NCBI GenBank assembly: GCA_963678205.1
Contig: OY782760.1
Location: 806,001-870,000 of the forward strand
Reading direction: 5' to 3'
Length of the DNA: 64,000 nucleotides
From: G963556115 sp963678205
Lineage (GTDB): Bacteria > Planctomycetota > SZUA-567
Shown here in pieces: positions 17,171 to 25,423 of this stretch (position 1 is the first letter of the stretch; the number at the start of each line of letters is the position of its first letter). Made by a program: the position numbers and the translations under genes. The notes under the pieces are model-generated. The model did no database searches and was not told the DNA's origin. It saw only the letters and a list, made by a program, of their open reading frames with translations.

Positions 17171-17836
17171 ATGAGAATTTGTGTTTTAATACCTGCTTAT
17201 AACGAGGGTGATTATATATATGATGTGATTTGCAGGTGTAAAAAGCATATTGACAATATTCTTGTTTATGATGATGGTTCGACTGATAACACAGTAGATG
17301 AAGCAAAAAGAGCAGGAGTTGAAATAGTTGGCAGAGAGAGGAATAAGGGTAAAGGTCAAACGTTACTTGATGGGCTTGATCTTTTAGCTAAACAGGGTTA
17401 TGATGGTGTTATTGCACTTGATGCTGATGGTCAGCACCTTCCTGAGGAGTTGCCGCTTTTTATTAAAGCTGCTTGTGATGGGGCTGATATTGTAATTGGG
17501 AATAGAATGGCTGAAAAGAAAACTATGCCGATAGTAAATTGGTATACTAATGTTATTACTAGTATGGTGATATCAATGTTGGCTCATAAGCGCATTTATG
17601 ATTCTCAAGTTGGCTACAGGTTTATACGGTGTGAGGCTTGGGAGCAAATAAAAGGTAGTATTGTAAGTAGAAATTTTGAGTTTGAAGGTGAAATGCTGGT
17701 TGTTGCTGGGAGGCATAAACTCACTATTGTAGATGTTCCAATCGAAACAGTGTATGGTACAGAAATAAGCAAGATAAACCCTTGGCTCGATACTTGGCGT
17801 TTTATTAAAATGGCATTTAGACTTCTTTTGTCCTAA
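17171..17836 (+). CDS. Glycosyltransferase family 2 (DPM1/polyprenol-phosphate type)
   Basis: The 221-aa protein is a single GT-A domain: nucleotide-binding start CVLIPAYNEGDYI, DDGSTDN at 34-40, a GKGQTLLDGL block and the metal-binding DxD at Asp84-Asp86 (ALDADGQH). There is no C-terminal membrane domain, so it resembles soluble dolichol/undecaprenol-phosphate mannosyl- or glucosyltransferases of the DPM1 type. The donor and acceptor are unknown. Position after an LpxL-type gene suggests envelope glycan or lipid work. Its stop is 22 nt before a small secreted-protein gene. Confidence 0.87.
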   Translation: MRICVLIPAYNEGDYIYDVICRCKKHIDNILVYDDGSTDNTVDEAKRAGVEIVGRERNKGKGQTLLDGLDLLAKQGYDGVIALDADGQHLPEELPLFIKAACDGADIVIGNRMAEKKTMPIVNWYTNVITSMVISMLAHKRIYDSQVGYRFIRCEAWEQIKGSIVSRNFEFEGEMLVVAGRHKLTIVDVPIETVYGTEISKINPWLDTWRFIKMAFRLLLS

Positions 17837-17858
17837 TTACTTATATGGTAGATTTATT

Positions 17859-18248
17859 ATGAGAAGATTGAGCTTATTTATATTTATCCTTATTTTTTCA
17901 TCCTCTGCTTTTGCAGGTAATGGCAGAGCTGCTCAAATGTCTATTGTTTCAAACTTAGTGAATGCTTTGAATTATAATAAGTATGAACAGTTTATTCAGG
18001 ATGGTTCGCCCGTGTGGCGTAAAAAAATGACGCGTTCAAACTATAAAAAGCTTCATACTGAAATGATTAATTATATTGGTCATATTGTTAGTTGGAAACC
18101 ATTGTCAAAAAAAACCAAAGATAAAATTGATATCTATACCTTTAGACTGATAGGAGATAGTGAGTCTATTGGATTGATAATGCGTGTGCATATGTATATT
18201 TACAAAGAAAAGCTACTAGTGCATAATGTAGCATTTGTAAAACGCTGA
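17859..18248 (+). CDS. Small secreted protein of unknown function
   Basis: A 129-aa protein with a clear signal peptide (MRRLSLFIFILIFSSSAFA, cleavage near residue 19-20). The mature part is basic, with an alpha-plus-beta look and no recognisable domain; its size and layout recall NTF2-like DUF folds, but that is only an impression. It begins 22 nt after the glycosyltransferase and ends before a terminator at 18323, so it likely closes that operon and acts in the periplasm. Confidence 0.75.
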   Translation: MRRLSLFIFILIFSSSAFAGNGRAAQMSIVSNLVNALNYNKYEQFIQDGSPVWRKKMTRSNYKKLHTEMINYIGHIVSWKPLSKKTKDKIDIYTFRLIGDSESIGLIMRVHMYIYKEKLLVHNVAFVKR

Positions 18249-18626
18249 TTGTTAATAATAAATATTCAATTTGTCATGTTTATGCAATTTTAATAATTCT
18301 TTATAATTATAGTTTATGCTGTTCCTACTCTTTTTGAAAGAGTAGGATTTTTCTATAATATATAGAATAATATTTTTGAAGGGATTTATTTTTATAGAAT
18401 TAGCCAGCAAGTTATGCAAGTATGCTGTGATAGAATGTTCTTGCTATTTAGGGTAGTGTTATAACTTGGGGGGCATTTCCATTTACCGCATTATTTATGA
18501 ATAAGATTGTTATAATTGGCCATATTCTAATAAATAGTTAAAATTATTTTCGGGATATTTTCGAAGAAAATTTATATTAGAATTTACTGTGCAGAAGAGA
18601 AGAAGTACTTTGACTGTAAGTAGTTG
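18249..18626. other. Intergenic region between convergent genes
   Basis: It holds the terminator at 18323-18352 for the plus-strand operon. The remaining 270 nt up to the cdaR stop contain no ORF of useful length and no clear structure. Confidence 0.5.
18323..18352 (+). terminator. Terminator after the acyltransferase/glycosyltransferase unit
   Basis: An 11-bp perfect stem (18323-18333 with 18337-18347) has a TTG loop and five T directly after it. Confidence 0.88.
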
Positions 18627-19649
18627 TTATTTTTTTGAAAGAATGTCTTCAATTGCTTTTTCTTTACCTTCTTCTGCTTTTGTTGTCTCTGGAATTTTCC
18701 ACCGAACTTCTCCAGGTACAATATTTACTACTTCAATTCCAGAAGGACTAATGGCATGACATTTTAGTACATATTCTCCCTGTACAGATGAGCCCATATC
18801 TCTTGTGTCTATATATATAGTAAAGGCTTTGGACTCTGTCTGATCAAGGATAATTTTTTCTCCTTCAACTTCAATTGAAACTTGAGGAGGAAGTAGCTTT
18901 CCTCCAGTAAATTTTTCCATCCTAGTGGCAAGGAGAACACTGACGGGGATGTTTTTGTATATTTTAGTTTCTGGGGAAGGAGCAATAGCTACATTTACTG
19001 ATATTGATTCTGAAAGATATTTTGTTGTATTTTTCAATTTGAGTGGCTGTAAATCTACATATGAACTGAATGATTCCGTGTGCCCTGAAAGATCGATGGG
19101 GTCAGTATAAGCGATATTATCAATACTGAATTCATCTTCTGGGGCATTGACAGCAATAAACCTTGGGGAATACTTTACTTCTCGTATTTCATAGCCTTCT
19201 GGCAACTTCCCAGTTGTATTTACTTTTATAGGTATATACTTTCTAACAGGTTTCACAAGGGATATAACGAGCTGCGGGTTGAATATCTGTTCGACAATTA
19301 CATCTTCAGGTAGTCCCTTTAGATTGTCAGGTTTTAATTCAATATGTACATCTTGAAGTGAAGAAGCATTATTATCAATATCTAAAACAACACGAAAGTT
19401 TAGGTCGCCAGGACTGAGTGAGGCAATAACATTACGGGTACCTTTTACTATAACACTTCGAGATCTTGGTAGAGGTCCTTGCGCTTCCCACCCTCTTGGT
19501 ATACGAATTGAGAGTTCGGCGGTGAGTTGTCGCTCTTCTGTTCTACTTGTTTCTACGTAGTACCATATTGCTACACCAACAAATATTGATAAGATTAAGG
19601 TAATATAATCAAATGATAAACGTTTATGAAAAGATTTAAGAATATTCAT
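18627..19649 (-). CDS. cdaR: YbbR-domain protein, likely regulator of diadenylate cyclase (CdaR)
   Basis: A 340-aa protein with one N-terminal membrane anchor (about residues 14-31) and an extracytoplasmic part made of repeated YbbR-like domains (about 35-320), ending in a Lys/Glu-rich tail. In Firmicutes CdaR binds and modulates CdaA. Here the start overlaps the cdaA stop by one nucleotide at 19649, the same gene order as in Firmicutes, which supports the assignment. YbbR repeats diverge quickly, so exact domain borders are approximate. Confidence 0.85.
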   Translation of the reverse strand: MNILKSFHKRLSFDYITLILSIFVGVAIWYYVETSRTEERQLTAELSIRIPRGWEAQGPLPRSRSVIVKGTRNVIASLSPGDLNFRVVLDIDNNASSLQDVHIELKPDNLKGLPEDVIVEQIFNPQLVISLVKPVRKYIPIKVNTTGKLPEGYEIREVKYSPRFIAVNAPEDEFSIDNIAYTDPIDLSGHTESFSSYVDLQPLKLKNTTKYLSESISVNVAIAPSPETKIYKNIPVSVLLATRMEKFTGGKLLPPQVSIEVEGEKIILDQTESKAFTIYIDTRDMGSSVQGEYVLKCHAISPSGIEVVNIVPGEVRWKIPETTKAEEGKEKAIEDILSKK

Positions 19650-20491
19650 TAACTTTTATGCTCCTCTGATTCTTCCTGATTTTCTTGATCATGAGTTATC
19701 TTACATTCTCTATGAAGAATTTCAGTGAGTCCTTCGTAATCAAGATCAAGGGTGATTTCTCCACCCATTGCAATTGAAACGGCTCCAGTCTCTTCCGAAA
19801 CAATTACAACGACAGCATCTACTTCTTCACTTAGGCCTATAGCTGCTCTATGCCTTGTTCCCATGCCCTTACAAATTTCGACATTTTCAGATAAAGGAAG
19901 TAGGCAGTTTGCAGCAATTATTTTTCCTGCCCGTATTATGGCTGCTCCATCATGTAGTGGTGTGTTCTTAGTGAATATAGTTGTAAGCAGCTTTGTACTG
20001 AGCTTTGCTTCTAATAAAATGCCACTTTCAATACAAGTACCAATCATGGTTTTACGCTCTATTACAATCAAGGCACCAACTTCACAGCGTTTACTAATAG
20101 TGAACGCTGCGTCTGCTACTTCTTTTTCCATTCTAGAATTTATATTTCCAGTAAATTGCGAGGCAGATTCGCCAATTCTAATAAGCATTCTGCGTATTTC
20201 TGGCTGAAATATTACAACAATTCCAAACAAAGATACTTCAACTAAATTTTCTAAAATCCATGAAACATTTTTAAGTTCTACCATTTTCGCTATGAAAAGA
20301 ACAAATATAAAAACAATAACAAAACAGATAACAGCTCCTCTTGCTATCCCTGCTCCCCTTGTTCCTTTCATTGCTGAAAAAGCCATATAAATCATGGAGA
20401 TTATGATTATCATCTCCAATATTGAACCAAATGCTCCTAATTGGCTGTTATTAGCTATGTTATGAAAGAGGTCTTCCATTATGTCTCTCAT
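19649..20491 (-). CDS. cdaA: Membrane diadenylate cyclase (c-di-AMP synthase) CdaA
   Basis: The 280-aa protein condenses two ATP to c-di-AMP. Three N-terminal membrane segments (about residues 24-42, 48-70 and 78-96) precede the DAC domain, which carries both diagnostic motifs: Asp181-Gly182-Ala183 (LHDGAAII) and Arg213-His214-Arg215 (GTRHRAAIG). Its length and topology match CdaA rather than DisA. It forms a two-gene unit with the YbbR gene; glmM, the usual third member, is absent here. The second messenger usually controls potassium and osmolyte balance and cell-wall homeostasis. An in-frame ATG four codons later is an alternative start. Confidence 0.94.
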   Translation of the reverse strand: MRDIMEDLFHNIANNSQLGAFGSILEMIIIISMIYMAFSAMKGTRGAGIARGAVICFVIVFIFVLFIAKMVELKNVSWILENLVEVSLFGIVVIFQPEIRRMLIRIGESASQFTGNINSRMEKEVADAAFTISKRCEVGALIVIERKTMIGTCIESGILLEAKLSTKLLTTIFTKNTPLHDGAAIIRAGKIIAANCLLPLSENVEICKGMGTRHRAAIGLSEEVDAVVVIVSEETGAVSIAMGGEITLDLDYEGLTEILHRECKITHDQENQEESEEHKS

Positions 20492-21087
20492 GTTACAAAG
20501 ATTGATCTGATTATGTGAAAGGTATTATAGGTTTCTATAGTACTGAATTAATAGTTTAGCAGTATTTACAGTAATTACAAGTATATATTGATTATTATAA
20601 AGAGTAATTAACGTTTTTATCGTAATAAAATTAATTCAGTGGTGTAAAATTAAAATGTTTGCTTAAAAAGAATATGTTTGCTAAAAATACTAGAAATGAT
20701 AAACTTGGCAAAAAAATTACTTGATTTAATTTAAATTTATGATTATTCTATATTTGTAAATTTATGTTATATAAAATTATTGATATTGTACTTATCGATT
20801 TTTTTTTAATAGATGCATACTTATTTAAAATACAATTATATCGTATCGCGTTTGTCGTATATTTAAATAATAGCCTAAGAATAATAGTATTTAAAAATAA
20901 TTCTATATAAATAATAATATTAAATTTTGGCCTTTTAATTATAATCGCTTTGTGCTTTGGTCCTAATATATTATACTATAGTGGTGCGTTATATTTGTTA
21001 ATAAATGCTAAAATAGTATTATATGTTTTTGTGAAGGGTATTTTGCTGGATATCCTTTGAGGTGTTGCTTATTTAGGAGGTGTATCC
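20492..21087. other. Long AT-rich gap upstream of the AraC regulator
   Basis: No ORF of note was found in 596 nt. Near the downstream end an 8-bp hairpin, AAGGGTAT (21034-21041) with ATATCCTT (21050-21057), lies in the probable leader of the AraC gene, before an ideal AGGAGGTG ribosome site at 21075-21082. TATACT near 20970 could be a -10 element, but without a convincing -35. Confidence 0.35.
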
Positions 21088-21966
21088 ATGAAGTTGTCGC
21101 GACATGGTTTCTTTGGGATGAGTCAAAGTCAGTTGCCTTTCTCAATATTGAGAAATAACCCGCAAGAGAATTTCCCTTTACATGAACATGAATTTGTTGA
21201 GCTGGTAATCGTTACTCAAGGTACGGGGTCATATTTTACTGAAAAAATATCATATATGATTGAAAAAGGCGATGTTTTTCTCGTAAAACCTGGAGTCAGA
21301 CATGGATATCGGGATGTAAACGGTTTAGCTCTTATAAGTGTCCTATACACTTTAGAAAGTTTACTATCGCCTCTTGCTGATATTGGTGCGATGGTAGGGT
21401 ACCATGCATTGTTCAAGATTGAACCATACTTTAATTCAACTTCTACTGCTAGGTTGCTTCTAAATGATGGGCAGCTTCATGATTGTATTGCCATTATTAA
21501 TAAAATAGAAACAGAGATTGAGAGAAATGAACCTGGGGTTATTTTCTTTTCAAAGGTTTACTTCCTAGAACTTATTGGGCATCTCTCTAGGTGCTATAGC
21601 ACTGAAGAAGCAAAGAAGTCTCCTGAAATAATGAGAGTAGCAGAAGCAATATCGTATATTGAGCAAAACTACACTAGAGATATTGAGCAAGATGATTTAG
21701 CAAAGATAGCAAATCTTTCAAAGAGCCATTTTCTTCATATTTTCAAAAAAACTACGAATACTACCCCACTTTTATATCAAAAATTACTCCGGATGGAGAA
21801 GGCCTGTTCATTACTCACTCAGAGTAAAATGTCTATAACTGAGGTGAGTTTTAATTGTGGTTATCATGATAGTAATTACTTTACTCGTCAGTTTAAAAAG
21901 GTTATGAAGATGTCACCAAAGCAGTATAGAAACAATAGTCGAAGTATTGAGATGCCAGATACTTAA
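21088..21966 (+). CDS. AraC-family transcriptional regulator with cupin sensor
   Basis: A 292-aa regulator with an N-terminal cupin-type ligand-binding domain (about residues 20-110, FPLHEHEFVELVIV and KGDVFLVKPGVRHGY are cupin motifs) and a C-terminal AraC double helix-turn-helix (about 185-285). The second HTH has the canonical signature ITEVSFNCGYHDSNYFTRQF. The cupin and His-containing motif resemble carbohydrate-responsive regulators such as RhaR/MelR types. No sugar operon is adjacent, so the target is probably elsewhere. A perfect AGGAGGTG Shine-Dalgarno sequence precedes the start. Confidence 0.92.
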   Translation: MKLSRHGFFGMSQSQLPFSILRNNPQENFPLHEHEFVELVIVTQGTGSYFTEKISYMIEKGDVFLVKPGVRHGYRDVNGLALISVLYTLESLLSPLADIGAMVGYHALFKIEPYFNSTSTARLLLNDGQLHDCIAIINKIETEIERNEPGVIFFSKVYFLELIGHLSRCYSTEEAKKSPEIMRVAEAISYIEQNYTRDIEQDDLAKIANLSKSHFLHIFKKTTNTTPLLYQKLLRMEKACSLLTQSKMSITEVSFNCGYHDSNYFTRQFKKVMKMSPKQYRNNSRSIEMPDT

Positions 21967-21984
21967 GGTTGTCTAAGGTAGATT

Positions 21985-22031
21985 ATATCTAAAAGCGAGT
22001 ACTTCAAAATGAAGTACTCGCTTTTAGATAT
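21985..22031. terminator. Bidirectional terminator between convergent genes
   Basis: A perfect 21-bp inverted repeat (21985-22005 with 22011-22031) with a 5-nt AAAAT loop contains T-rich arms on both strands. It lies between the araC-type stop (21966) and the minus-strand gene stop (22052). Confidence 0.85.
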
Positions 22032-22051
22032 ATGTAATATTTTAAGGTGCG

Positions 22052-22384
22052 TTAGCACTGAGCAGAAGCTGAAACGCTGTATGTTCCAGATTGACGATCC
22101 TTTAATTCGCCGAGCTTTGATTTATTCCAGTTATCAATACGTGAGAAGTAACCTACAACTCTTGTCATGCACTGTAAAGCAACAGGCTCGCGTTTGCAAG
22201 TTAGAACTTCTTCAATAATATTCCATTCACTTTTTTCAATTGCTTCAAGTGGAAGGCGTGTTGATAGGCCACTTTTGATGTGTCTTACGATACATCCAGG
22301 GGTCTTTTTTTCTGGTTGATCGAGTCCCTCTCCTGAAAGTTCTGGGTGTGCTTCTACTGAGTCGAAAAAATCTGATAGCTTCAT
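22052..22384 (-). CDS. Stand-alone NrdD-like glycyl-radical domain protein
   Basis: This 110-aa soluble protein ends with TRVVGYFSRIDNWNKSKLGE followed by LKDRQ. That matches the C-terminal glycyl-radical loop of anaerobic ribonucleotide reductase NrdD (E. coli pattern RRVCGYLGSPDARPFNAGKQ), placing the radical glycine at Gly78. Cysteines at 31, 63, 72 and 110 could bind zinc or act as thiols. The 700-aa NrdD barrel is missing, and no NrdG activase is nearby. By analogy with YfiD/GrcA, which replaces damaged pyruvate formate-lyase ends, it could be a repair or spare domain, or a regulator; this is inference. It has an AAGGAT ribosome site and a near-consensus promoter, so it looks like a real gene. 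Confidence 0.68.
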   Translation of the reverse strand: MKLSDFFDSVEAHPELSGEGLDQPEKKTPGCIVRHIKSGLSTRLPLEAIEKSEWNIIEEVLTCKREPVALQCMTRVVGYFSRIDNWNKSKLGELKDRQSGTYSVSASAQC

Positions 22385-22859
22385 AATGAAATCCTTATTT
22401 TTAATTAGAAAAAGTTAAAATATACAATTTATAATAATAAGCGGGATTATACCGCTTTTTGTGGTTGAAGTCAAGATGACTACTATATGTTGTATCGGCT
22501 AAATGATTAAAGTATTCTACAAATTTCGGTTAAAGTTGTCAAGAAAAGAGTGGTAAAATATAATTTAAAGTTTAAATTTACCTTAAAATACAGGAGATTA
22601 AAGGTAAAAAAAAATTAGAAAATATGGATATGTAGTTCAACTTTTACATAATTTTAGTTGTTAATTTCAATTCAATATATATCAAGAAATCAATAAATAG
22701 GTATAATGCAAAATAGTGCGGATGATTTAAATTAATTAAATAGTAAAACATGATTGAAATATGAAAATACTTGATGAATAACGCTTTTTATTAATAATAT
22801 TTTCTGTATAATTATAAAATCAAAATATTAACCATGTTTCGTTTAGGAGATATTATATA
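22385..22859. other. Divergent intergenic region between the glycyl-radical gene and clpP
   Basis: It holds the minus-strand promoter and overlapping dyad at 22439-22474. Toward clpP, TTGATG and AATAAT 16 nt apart (around 22772-22799) form a weak promoter candidate, and TTTAGGAG precedes the clpP ATG. No ORF of note was found. Confidence 0.4.
22439..22474 (-). promoter_or_regulatory. Promoter with dyad operator over the -10 box (glycyl-radical gene)
   Basis: On the minus strand TTGACT (complement of 22469-22474) is followed after 17 nt by a perfect TATAAT (complement of 22446-22451). The -10 box is embedded in the inverted repeat AAGCGG-7 nt-CCGCTT (22439-22444 and 22452-22457), placed where a repressor would block RNA polymerase. 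The dyad does not match FNR or NrdR consensus sites that I know. Confidence 0.7.
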
Positions 22860-23456
22860 ATGAAATTCGATTGTAACGACTGTGATAATAAAGAAGATGA
22901 TAAGAAAGATGGTAATGCAATAGATCAGGAAATGCTTAAAACCAGATCTGTTATGATTTCTGAAGAAGTTAGTGAGGAGCTTGCAAAAAAGGTGTATGCT
23001 CAGCTTTTACTTCTAAACCAGAAGTCAAGTGAAGAACCAATTTATATCTATATTAATAGCCCTGGAGGAGATGCAGATAGTGGCTTTGGTATTTATGATA
23101 TGATGAAATTTATTGAGGCACCAGTAATTACTATTGTATGCGGATTGTGTGCTAGCGCAGCAGTTACTATTTTTCTTGGAGCAGACAAGGGTAAAAATTA
23201 TTCTACCCCAAATAGTAGATTCTTGCTTCATCAGCCATCTACAGGGGTGCAAGGCAGTGCTTCGGATATGGAAATTACTGCAAATGAGATCAATAAAACA
23301 AGAGAGCGTTATAATGCTATTGTTTCAGAGGTTACAGGTAAGGACATGGATACTTTAAGAAAAGATGCTGATCGTGATTTTTGGATGAGCCCGGAAGAGG
23401 CTTTTGAATACGGTCTTATTGGCAAGATTATAACAAAGAAGGAAGAAGCTAAATAA
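22860..23456 (+). CDS. clpP: ATP-dependent Clp protease proteolytic subunit (ClpP)
   Basis: A 198-aa ClpP with an intact catalytic triad: Ser99 in GLCASAAV, His124 in LLHQP and Asp173 in DRDFWMSPEEA. The oxyanion segment INSPGGDADSG is present. It differs from the housekeeping form by an acidic, polar N-terminal stretch of about 25 residues containing Cys5 and Cys8, and by ASAAV where most ClpPs have ASMGA. Neither clpX nor tig is adjacent, so this may be one of several ClpP paralogues. A strong terminator at 23532 closes a single-gene transcript. Confidence 0.92.
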   Translation: MKFDCNDCDNKEDDKKDGNAIDQEMLKTRSVMISEEVSEELAKKVYAQLLLLNQKSSEEPIYIYINSPGGDADSGFGIYDMMKFIEAPVITIVCGLCASAAVTIFLGADKGKNYSTPNSRFLLHQPSTGVQGSASDMEITANEINKTRERYNAIVSEVTGKDMDTLRKDADRDFWMSPEEAFEYGLIGKIITKKEEAK

Positions 23457-23531
23457 GTTCCTTAAATAGATGCAGTGGTAAATTGTTATTATGAAAAATT
23501 ATTAGTGAATAATATTGTTTTGTGATATTAT

Positions 23532-23570
23532 AATAGAAGGAGATAACTTTTTCTCCTTCTATTTTTTTTT
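23532..23570 (+). terminator. Terminator after clpP
   Basis: An 11-bp perfect stem (23532-23542 with 23553-23563) is followed by a run of nine T to 23570. Confidence 0.92.
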
Positions 23571-23592
23571 AGAATTTTTGGAGGGGGCTGTT

Positions 23593-24630
23593 ATGAAAAT
23601 GATAATGTTTAATACTAAAAAATATGACAAAGATTCATTTGAAAAAGCGCTCGAAGGAACATGTCATATCGTAAGATATGTTGAGGCCAAATTAAATATT
23701 GAAACTGTCAAACTTGCCAGTGGTTACGACTGCGCTTGTATTTTTGTAAATGATATTGCAGATGAAGAGGTTATAAGGGAATTGTCAGGTAATGGCACAA
23801 AATTTATAGCTTTGCGATGTGCTGGCTTTAATAACGTAGATCTTCATGCTGCAAGAAAATATGGTGTTTGTGTTGCTCATGTTCCTGAATATTCTCCGTA
23901 TGGAGTAGCGGAACATGCTATTGCACTTATAATGACTCTAAATCGTAAAACACATAGATCACATAATCGTATAAGAGAGGGTAATTTTGCTCTTACAGGT
24001 TTGCTGGGTTTTGACATTCATGGGAAGACTGTCGGGGTTATTGGAACTGGGAAAATAGGGCGTATTACGGCTAAAATTCTTGGTAATGGCTTTGGGTGTA
24101 AGGTGTTGGCGTATGATAAATATCCGGATTCAGAGCTTAAAGCATGCGGGGTGGAGTATATTGAGTTGGGTGAGTTGCTGAGGCATAGCGATATTATTAG
24201 TTTGCATTGCCCGCTAACTCCTGAGACTCATTATATAATTAATGAGAAATCTATTAAAATTATGAAGCAAGGGGTGATGCTGATCAATACTAGTAGAGGG
24301 GCATTGGTCGACACTCTGGCGGTTATTGAAGGATTGAAGAGTGGCAGGATAGGTTCGCTTGGTATTGATGTTTATGAGGAAGAGGGAGACTTGTTCTTTG
24401 AAGATTTGTCTGAAGATGTTATTCAGGATGATGTCTTTGCGCGGCTTCTTACTTTTCCTAATGTGCTTATTACGGGGCATCAGGCGTATTTTACAAAGGA
24501 AGCTCTCATTAATATTGCAAGTGTAACGGTAAGTAATATTACTGGGTATGAGAAAGAGGGCACCTGTGAGAATGCGGTATTTTGCGATAGAATTCGTACG
24601 TCTGCTTCTGGCAGAATTATTGAGAAGTAG
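23593..24630 (+). CDS. ldhA: D-lactate dehydrogenase, fermentative (NAD-dependent)
   Basis: A 345-aa D-2-hydroxyacid dehydrogenase very similar in pattern to E. coli LdhA: FIALRCAGFNNVDLHAARKY, the NAD-binding GVIGTGKIG, NTSRGALVDT, the GIDVYEEEGDLFFEDLS segment and VLITGHQAYFTKEAL with the catalytic His. It reduces pyruvate to D-lactate, recycling NADH during fermentation. An upstream in-frame TTG/GTG extension would run through the clpP terminator, so the ATG at 23593 with GGAGG 8 nt upstream is the start. It appears to be a monocistronic gene ended by the terminator at 24718. Confidence 0.95.
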   Translation: MKMIMFNTKKYDKDSFEKALEGTCHIVRYVEAKLNIETVKLASGYDCACIFVNDIADEEVIRELSGNGTKFIALRCAGFNNVDLHAARKYGVCVAHVPEYSPYGVAEHAIALIMTLNRKTHRSHNRIREGNFALTGLLGFDIHGKTVGVIGTGKIGRITAKILGNGFGCKVLAYDKYPDSELKACGVEYIELGELLRHSDIISLHCPLTPETHYIINEKSIKIMKQGVMLINTSRGALVDTLAVIEGLKSGRIGSLGIDVYEEEGDLFFEDLSEDVIQDDVFARLLTFPNVLITGHQAYFTKEALINIASVTVSNITGYEKEGTCENAVFCDRIRTSASGRIIEK

Positions 24631-24717
24631 AGGGTAGGTTTTAATTATTAGAATAATCAGATTTGTATTATTTGAGTAATAATATTTAAATTATCAGGAT
24701 AATCAAATGGTTTTTAG

Positions 24718-24743
24718 GCAGGCTGATTTAGCCTGCTTTTTTT
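24718..24743 (+). terminator. Terminator after ldhA
   Basis: GCAGGCT (24718-24724) pairs with AGCCTGC (24730-24736) around GATTT, followed by seven T. Confidence 0.88.
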
Positions 24744-24925
24744 ATGTATGCTGATGTCATAAATAGACGTCAAAAATATATTATGTATGTAGCTAATATG
24801 ATGAATGGATATGGGGAGTTATTGTTAACTGCTTATTAAATAACCTGTTATATGATTTGTTGTTTTTGGAACACTTCTTGCAAATTTCATGTTGTCTTTG
24901 AGATTAAACTAGTAAGGTGATTAAT

Positions 24926-25072
24926 ATGAAAAACAACCGTATATTAAGTATTTCTAAGCTTAGATCAGTTTGTGTCAAAAAAATAGTAAAAAATGACTTT
25001 GATTACGAACTACCCTTTATGGTTTTGATTGTTGTCTTGTCTGCAGTGCTGATCTTTACGGTAACAATTTAA
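24926..25072 (+). CDS. 48-aa single-pass membrane protein
   Basis: A short gene: ATG at 24926, AAGGTGA 5 nt upstream, and stop TAA at 25070-25072. The product has a basic N-terminal half (Lys/Arg-rich, residues 1-22), then an acidic spacer and one hydrophobic helix from about residue 29 to 46 (PFMVLIVVLSAVLIFTV), predicting a C-terminal membrane anchor. I do not recognise the family. It precedes the 93-aa gene by 58 nt and may share its transcript. Confidence 0.55.
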   Translation: MKNNRILSISKLRSVCVKKIVKNDFDYELPFMVLIVVLSAVLIFTVTI

Positions 25073-25130
25073 AGGGTTATATGTTTTATTTATCTAATAT
25101 GTAATAAAAGAGAAATAAAGGAGATTTGAA

Positions 25131-25412
25131 ATGAGTGTTTATGAAGAAACTATCAAGATTGTTGAAGGAAAAGAAGTTACAGGTGAAAGCGATATGATTA
25201 TTCAGGAATTGGCAGAAGAGATGGAGCAGAGTGATATGGAATATCGAGCAATTCTAAAGGCTGCTGAGCTTTTTGTTGAAAACCCTGCAACCGATGATAC
25301 TGTTTTAGGAAGAATTAAAAGGATGAGCAATGTTTTTTCTCAAGAAGAACTGGATGAAAAAATAAGTTTACTTATAGATGTAATTTTTACAAAAGGGACA
25401 ATATCTGCTTAG
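25131..25412 (+). CDS. Small acidic helical protein of unknown function
   Basis: The 93-aa protein has a strong AAAGGAGATTTGAA ribosome site, is acidic and predicted all-helical, with no membrane segment or signal peptide. Its size and charge suggest a small adaptor or regulator, but no family is recognised. Its stop lies 11 nt from the convergent lplA stop, with no terminator between them. Confidence 0.7.
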   Translation: MSVYEETIKIVEGKEVTGESDMIIQELAEEMEQSDMEYRAILKAAELFVENPATDDTVLGRIKRMSNVFSQEELDEKISLLIDVIFTKGTISA

Positions 25413-25423
25413 AATTAGATTTG

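Noticed and set aside
23515..23592. N-terminal extension of ldhA
   Set aside because: It would translate through the clpP terminator and is absent from the LdhA family; GGAGG favours the ATG at 23593.
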